DNA of 64,000 nucleotides from Nodularia sp034931045. GTDB taxonomy: Bacteria > Cyanobacteriota > Cyanobacteriia > Cyanobacteriales > Nostocaceae. Position 1 is the first letter of the stretch. Every line of letters starts with the position of its first letter. The DNA is taken from contig NZ_JAYGHH010000001.1 in assembly GCF_034931045.1 (NCBI RefSeq), forward strand, positions 62,001 to 126,000. The letters run 5' to 3'. This document shows positions 61,655 to 64,000 of the stretch, piece by piece. Under the pieces are notes generated by a model. The model searched no databases and was not told where the DNA came from. It was given only the letters and a program-made list of their open reading frames with translations. The position numbers and the translations under genes are program-made.

Positions 61655-61692
61655 GGGTAAACCTCCCCATATAAAAACGGGGGCTTTTACCC
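61655..61692 (+). promoter_or_regulatory. Two-tier hairpin upstream of a small conserved gene
   Basis: GGGTAA (61655-61660) pairs with TTACCC (61687-61692), and inside it CCCC (61665-61668) pairs with GGGG (61679-61682). It ends 67 bases before the start codon at 61760 and could be a terminator for upstream RNA or a 5' leader structure. No T-run follows. Confidence 0.4.
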
Positions 61693-61759
61693 TACCGGGA
61701 ACACCGATCTATTGACGAAGATAGAAATGTAGGATGGGCTTTGATCCCAAGCAGCAACT

Positions 61760-62149
61760 ATGGAATATTTATATTACCTGGCAAATGCCAGTCTCACGCT
61801 GAGAATTGTACAACATCTGCACGCCAGACCCCAGATGCCTGTTTCTTTCGTTACCGTGATTCATCAAATTGATGGCTGGGTAGTGAGGATAAAATTCTCA
61901 GAAGAACTTTCCTCCCAAGAAGATGGTGACTTTCGCGCTTTTCTCAATGAATTAGGAATTAGCTATAAGCCACCGATGCGGGTGCAAATGGCTCTTTGGA
62001 GTTTACAGGCCGGACAAAGCCCTGTAGACGTAATGCGTCGCTATCAAGTCGCAATTGTTTCTCATGGTAGCCCAGAGAGAGGAGAAATTGAAGCATTCCG
62101 TCAACAATTTGTGCGGGGGCTGGGTTACTGTCCAGAAACATTGGCTTAA
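61760..62149 (+). CDS. Conserved hypothetical protein (cyanobacterial)
   Basis: The protein has 129 residues without a signal peptide or membrane helix. It reads as alternating strands and helices (SFVTVIHQIDGWVVRIKFSE, FRAFLNELGISYKPPMRVQMALW, MRRYQVAIVSHGSPERGEIE). The composition is firmly coding. I do not recognise a named family, and its neighbours give no functional hint. Confidence 0.75.
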   Translation: MEYLYYLANASLTLRIVQHLHARPQMPVSFVTVIHQIDGWVVRIKFSEELSSQEDGDFRAFLNELGISYKPPMRVQMALWSLQAGQSPVDVMRRYQVAIVSHGSPERGEIEAFRQQFVRGLGYCPETLA

Positions 62150-62230
62150 TTGCGTTAACTTGGAGCGCTGCTATCAGATAATTGCTAATTTTGTGGCTAA
62201 TGCAGCCAAATTGAGATTTCAAAAGACTCA

Positions 62231-62719
62231 TCAGCTATCAATTGCACAGTCAAAAGCTCCTGGTAGATATTCTTGCAGATACAATTGGTATCTATCTGCT
62301 GATAAACTAGCTAGAGCTTCTGAAGTCAAGGTCATATCAGTCTGCTGTTTTGAGATTTGCCGACAGTAGACAATAGCAACATCAAAACGACACAAGTAAT
62401 CAGCTTTTTCAGGATACTCAGCTAAAAATATTGTCGCTGTTCGCCCAATTTTTGCCTGCTTTTGTCGTGTAATAGCACTTTTACCTCCTGCATCCCAATT
62501 TCCTTGACTACGGGTTTTCACTTCCACAAATGCTACTTGGGGTAATTGGTTAGCAAAGGGCTGTTTTTCGTCAAGCTGGGCGATAATATCGATTTCTCCC
62601 CAACGGCTAGAAAAGCGCCGATGCAGAATCCTCCAGCCTGTAGAGTGTAACCATTGTGCTACGAGGTCTTCTCCTAATTCACCAATATCGGGATAATGAG
62701 AGGGAGGAGGGTTCGCCAT
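62231..62719 (-). CDS. YraN/UPF0102 family nuclease-like protein
   Basis: The protein has 162 residues. The YraN signature is plain: IGELGEDLVAQWLHSTGW at the start, then RWGEIDIIAQLD and VAFVEVKTRS, forming the Asp, Glu-X-Lys core of an archaeal Holliday-junction-resolvase-like fold, and KQAKIGRTATIFL. The function is unproven, though a DNA-processing role is often assumed. Its start overlaps the divergent promoter of the pentapeptide gene. The C-terminal 40 residues are longer than in short YraN forms. Confidence 0.9.
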   Translation of the reverse strand: MANPPPSHYPDIGELGEDLVAQWLHSTGWRILHRRFSSRWGEIDIIAQLDEKQPFANQLPQVAFVEVKTRSQGNWDAGGKSAITRQKQAKIGRTATIFLAEYPEKADYLCRFDVAIVYCRQISKQQTDMTLTSEALASLSADRYQLYLQEYLPGAFDCAIDS

Positions 62720-62731
62720 TGGTTAAAAAAT

Positions 62732-63244
62732 ATGATGAATACTAGATTAAATAATCGAATTGGAGCCAGTATACTCAGTGTATTGCTTTGGGTAATAGTT
62801 GGCATGATTGCAATTTTTGGGTATACGCCCCCAGCTTTTGCCCTGGAATATAACAAAGAGATTTTGATAGAGGCTGATTTTTCAGGACGTGATTTAACAG
62901 ACTCTAGTTTTACCAAAGCTAATCTCCGCTATAGTGACTTTAACCATGCTAATTTGCGTGGTGTCAGTTTTTTTGCGGCAAATTTAGAATCGGCAAATTT
63001 GGAAAGTGCTGATTTGTCATTTGCTACTTTAGATTCAGCACGACTGATTAAAGCTAATTTGACTAACGCGATTTTAGAAGGTGCGTTTGCTTCTAACGCT
63101 AGATTTGATGGTGCGATTATTGATGGCGCAGATTTTACTGATATTTTGCTGCGCCAGGATGAGGAAAAAAAATTGTGCCAACTTGCTAAAGGTACTAATC
63201 CCGTGACTGGAAGAGATACCAGGGATACGTTATTTTGTCCGTAG
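62732..63244 (+). CDS. Thylakoid lumenal pentapeptide-repeat protein
   Basis: The protein has 170 residues from the ATG at 62732 (or 62735). A signal peptide ends near residue 38 (YTPPAFALE). About 15 pentapeptide repeats of the A-(D/N)-L-X-X type follow (DFSGRDLTDSSFTKANLRYS to FDGAIIDGADFTDILL), forming a right-handed beta-helix. The C-terminal tail with two Cys (KKLCQLAKGTNPVTGRDTRDTLFCP) is common in cyanobacterial and chloroplast lumenal members and probably forms a disulphide. Function unknown. It is divergent from the YraN gene with a spacing of 12 bases. Confidence 0.88.
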   Translation: MMNTRLNNRIGASILSVLLWVIVGMIAIFGYTPPAFALEYNKEILIEADFSGRDLTDSSFTKANLRYSDFNHANLRGVSFFAANLESANLESADLSFATLDSARLIKANLTNAILEGAFASNARFDGAIIDGADFTDILLRQDEEKKLCQLAKGTNPVTGRDTRDTLFCP

Positions 63245-63352
63245 GGAACAGGGTAATTGTCTTTTCAAAAATTAAAACTTGATGGCTCTGTGATATGAGA
63301 TCATTAGAGATTATCAAAGATGTCACAAGACGATTCATGCAATTTTAATAAA

Positions 63353-64000
63353 ATGGCACAAGATCAGAAGTCAACAGTCGTAATCACGGGCGCTTCCTCT
63401 GGGGTGGGTTTGCAAGCCGCGAGAGCGCTTTCCCAAAAGGGGTGGCACGTGGTGATGGCCTGTCGGAATTTATCCAAGGCGGAAAATGCAGCCAAATCTT
63501 TAGGGATGGAGCCGGACAGCTACACAGTCATGCACATTGACTTAGGCTCTTTAGAGAGTGTTCGGCATTTTGTGAAGGATTTTAGAGCCAGTGGTAATTC
63601 CTTGGATGCTTTGGTGTGCAATGCGGCTATTTATATGCCTTTAATCAAGGAGCCATTGCGAAGCCCGGAAGGATTTGAGTTAAGTGTGGCGACAAATCAC
63701 CTTGGTCATTTCCTGCTGTGTAACCTGCTTTTGGAAGATTTGAAAAATTCACCTGCTTCTGAGCCAAGGCTGGTGATTTTGGGAACTGTTACCCACAATC
63801 CCAAGGAGTTGGGAGGGAAGATTCCACCCCGTCCAGATTTGGGCGATTTGAAGGGTTTTGCCGAAGGTTTTAAAGAACCGATTGCGATGATTGACGGTAA
63901 GAAGTTTGAACCTGTCAAGGCTTACAAGGATAGTAAGGTGTGTAATGTGTTGACGATGAGGGAGCTACATCGGCGCTATCATGAGTCACACGGTATCACT
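63353..64000 (+). CDS. por: Light-dependent protochlorophyllide oxidoreductase, N-terminal part (runs off the edge)
   Basis: The first 216 codons are in the window, without a stop. The cofactor motif VVITGASSGVGLQAA lies at the N-terminus, then NLDAL-type VCNAAIYMP, LSVATNHLGHFLL, and the catalytic pair in AYKDSKVCNVL (Tyr and Lys). LPOR reduces protochlorophyllide to chlorophyllide with NADPH and light. The ATG at 63353 matches the usual MAQDQK start; an in-frame ATG at 63320 would add 11 residues. The coding sequence is visibly more GC-rich than its upstream flank. Confidence 0.95.
   Translation, partial: MAQDQKSTVVITGASSGVGLQAARALSQKGWHVVMACRNLSKAENAAKSLGMEPDSYTVMHIDLGSLESVRHFVKDFRASGNSLDALVCNAAIYMPLIKEPLRSPEGFELSVATNHLGHFLLCNLLLEDLKNSPASEPRLVILGTVTHNPKELGGKIPPRPDLGDLKGFAEGFKEPIAMIDGKKFEPVKAYKDSKVCNVLTMRELHRRYHESHGIT

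Overview
The window comes from a cyanobacterium, most likely a filamentous one of the Nostoc/Anabaena/Nodularia group. Evidence for this is the many HIP1 octamers (GCGATCGC), photosystem genes (two psaK, an hli, psb32), light-dependent protochlorophyllide reductase, tocopherol methyltransferase and homogentisate phytyltransferase, the alkane pair (acyl-ACP reductase and aldehyde deformylating oxygenase), a 390-residue group 1 sigma factor, and abundant heptameric tandem repeats of the type known from heterocystous cyanobacteria. The species cannot be named from the sequence. The sequence is a draft: three 25-N runs and one 77-N run are present. In two genes the 25-N runs appear to stand for only about 2 missing bases.

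Layout. 1-4800: a broken asparagine synthase, a SAM methyltransferase, and a two-gene osmoprotectant-type ABC importer whose fused binding domain has its two halves in swapped order. 5137-12930: housekeeping and unlinked genes (NagB-like deaminase, HAD phosphatase, two RodZ-like helix-turn-helix membrane proteins, alpha/beta hydrolase, gatA, an SDR-like protein). 12930-16850: a small AT-rich accessory patch with a decayed Uma2 gene, a decayed VapBC-like toxin-antitoxin pair and an apparently intact restriction-modification pair (TdeIII-like endonuclease and C5 methyltransferase). 17300-23420: psb32, a DUF4346-like gene, ktrA/ktrB potassium uptake, and a tocopherol operon. 23678-31754: a conserved hypothetical gene, a sugar ABC permease, then ado, aar, accA, an SDR, folE and trpF. 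31878-38190: two psaK genes, a site-2 protease, a GC-rich pyrC and a GyrA/ParC-family gene. 38542-40854: a CheY-like regulator, a TPR protein and a small secreted repeat protein. 41284-49811: a six-gene MacAB-TolC-type efflux locus with duplicated adaptor and permease genes but one ATPase and one outer-membrane channel. 50227-55528: hli with an HLR1-like site, sigA, a 1.9 kb mostly gene-free region holding one frameshifted small gene, and gyrB. 55933-64000: miaA, a tandem pair of Uma2 genes, glcD, an SDR, a small conserved gene, a YraN gene, a lumenal pentapeptide protein and the start of the LPOR gene.

The least explained signals are these. The first is the circularly permuted binding domain at 3234-4796. 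The second is two pairs of TGAC-N4-GTCA dyads, each pair spaced exactly 34 bp centre to centre, lying before the small secreted protein and before the efflux operon. The third is a dispersed palindromic element whose stems vary in a compensatory way. The fourth is a short repeat that has become coding sequence at the 5' end of an efflux permease. No tRNA, rRNA, CRISPR array or intact insertion sequence was seen.
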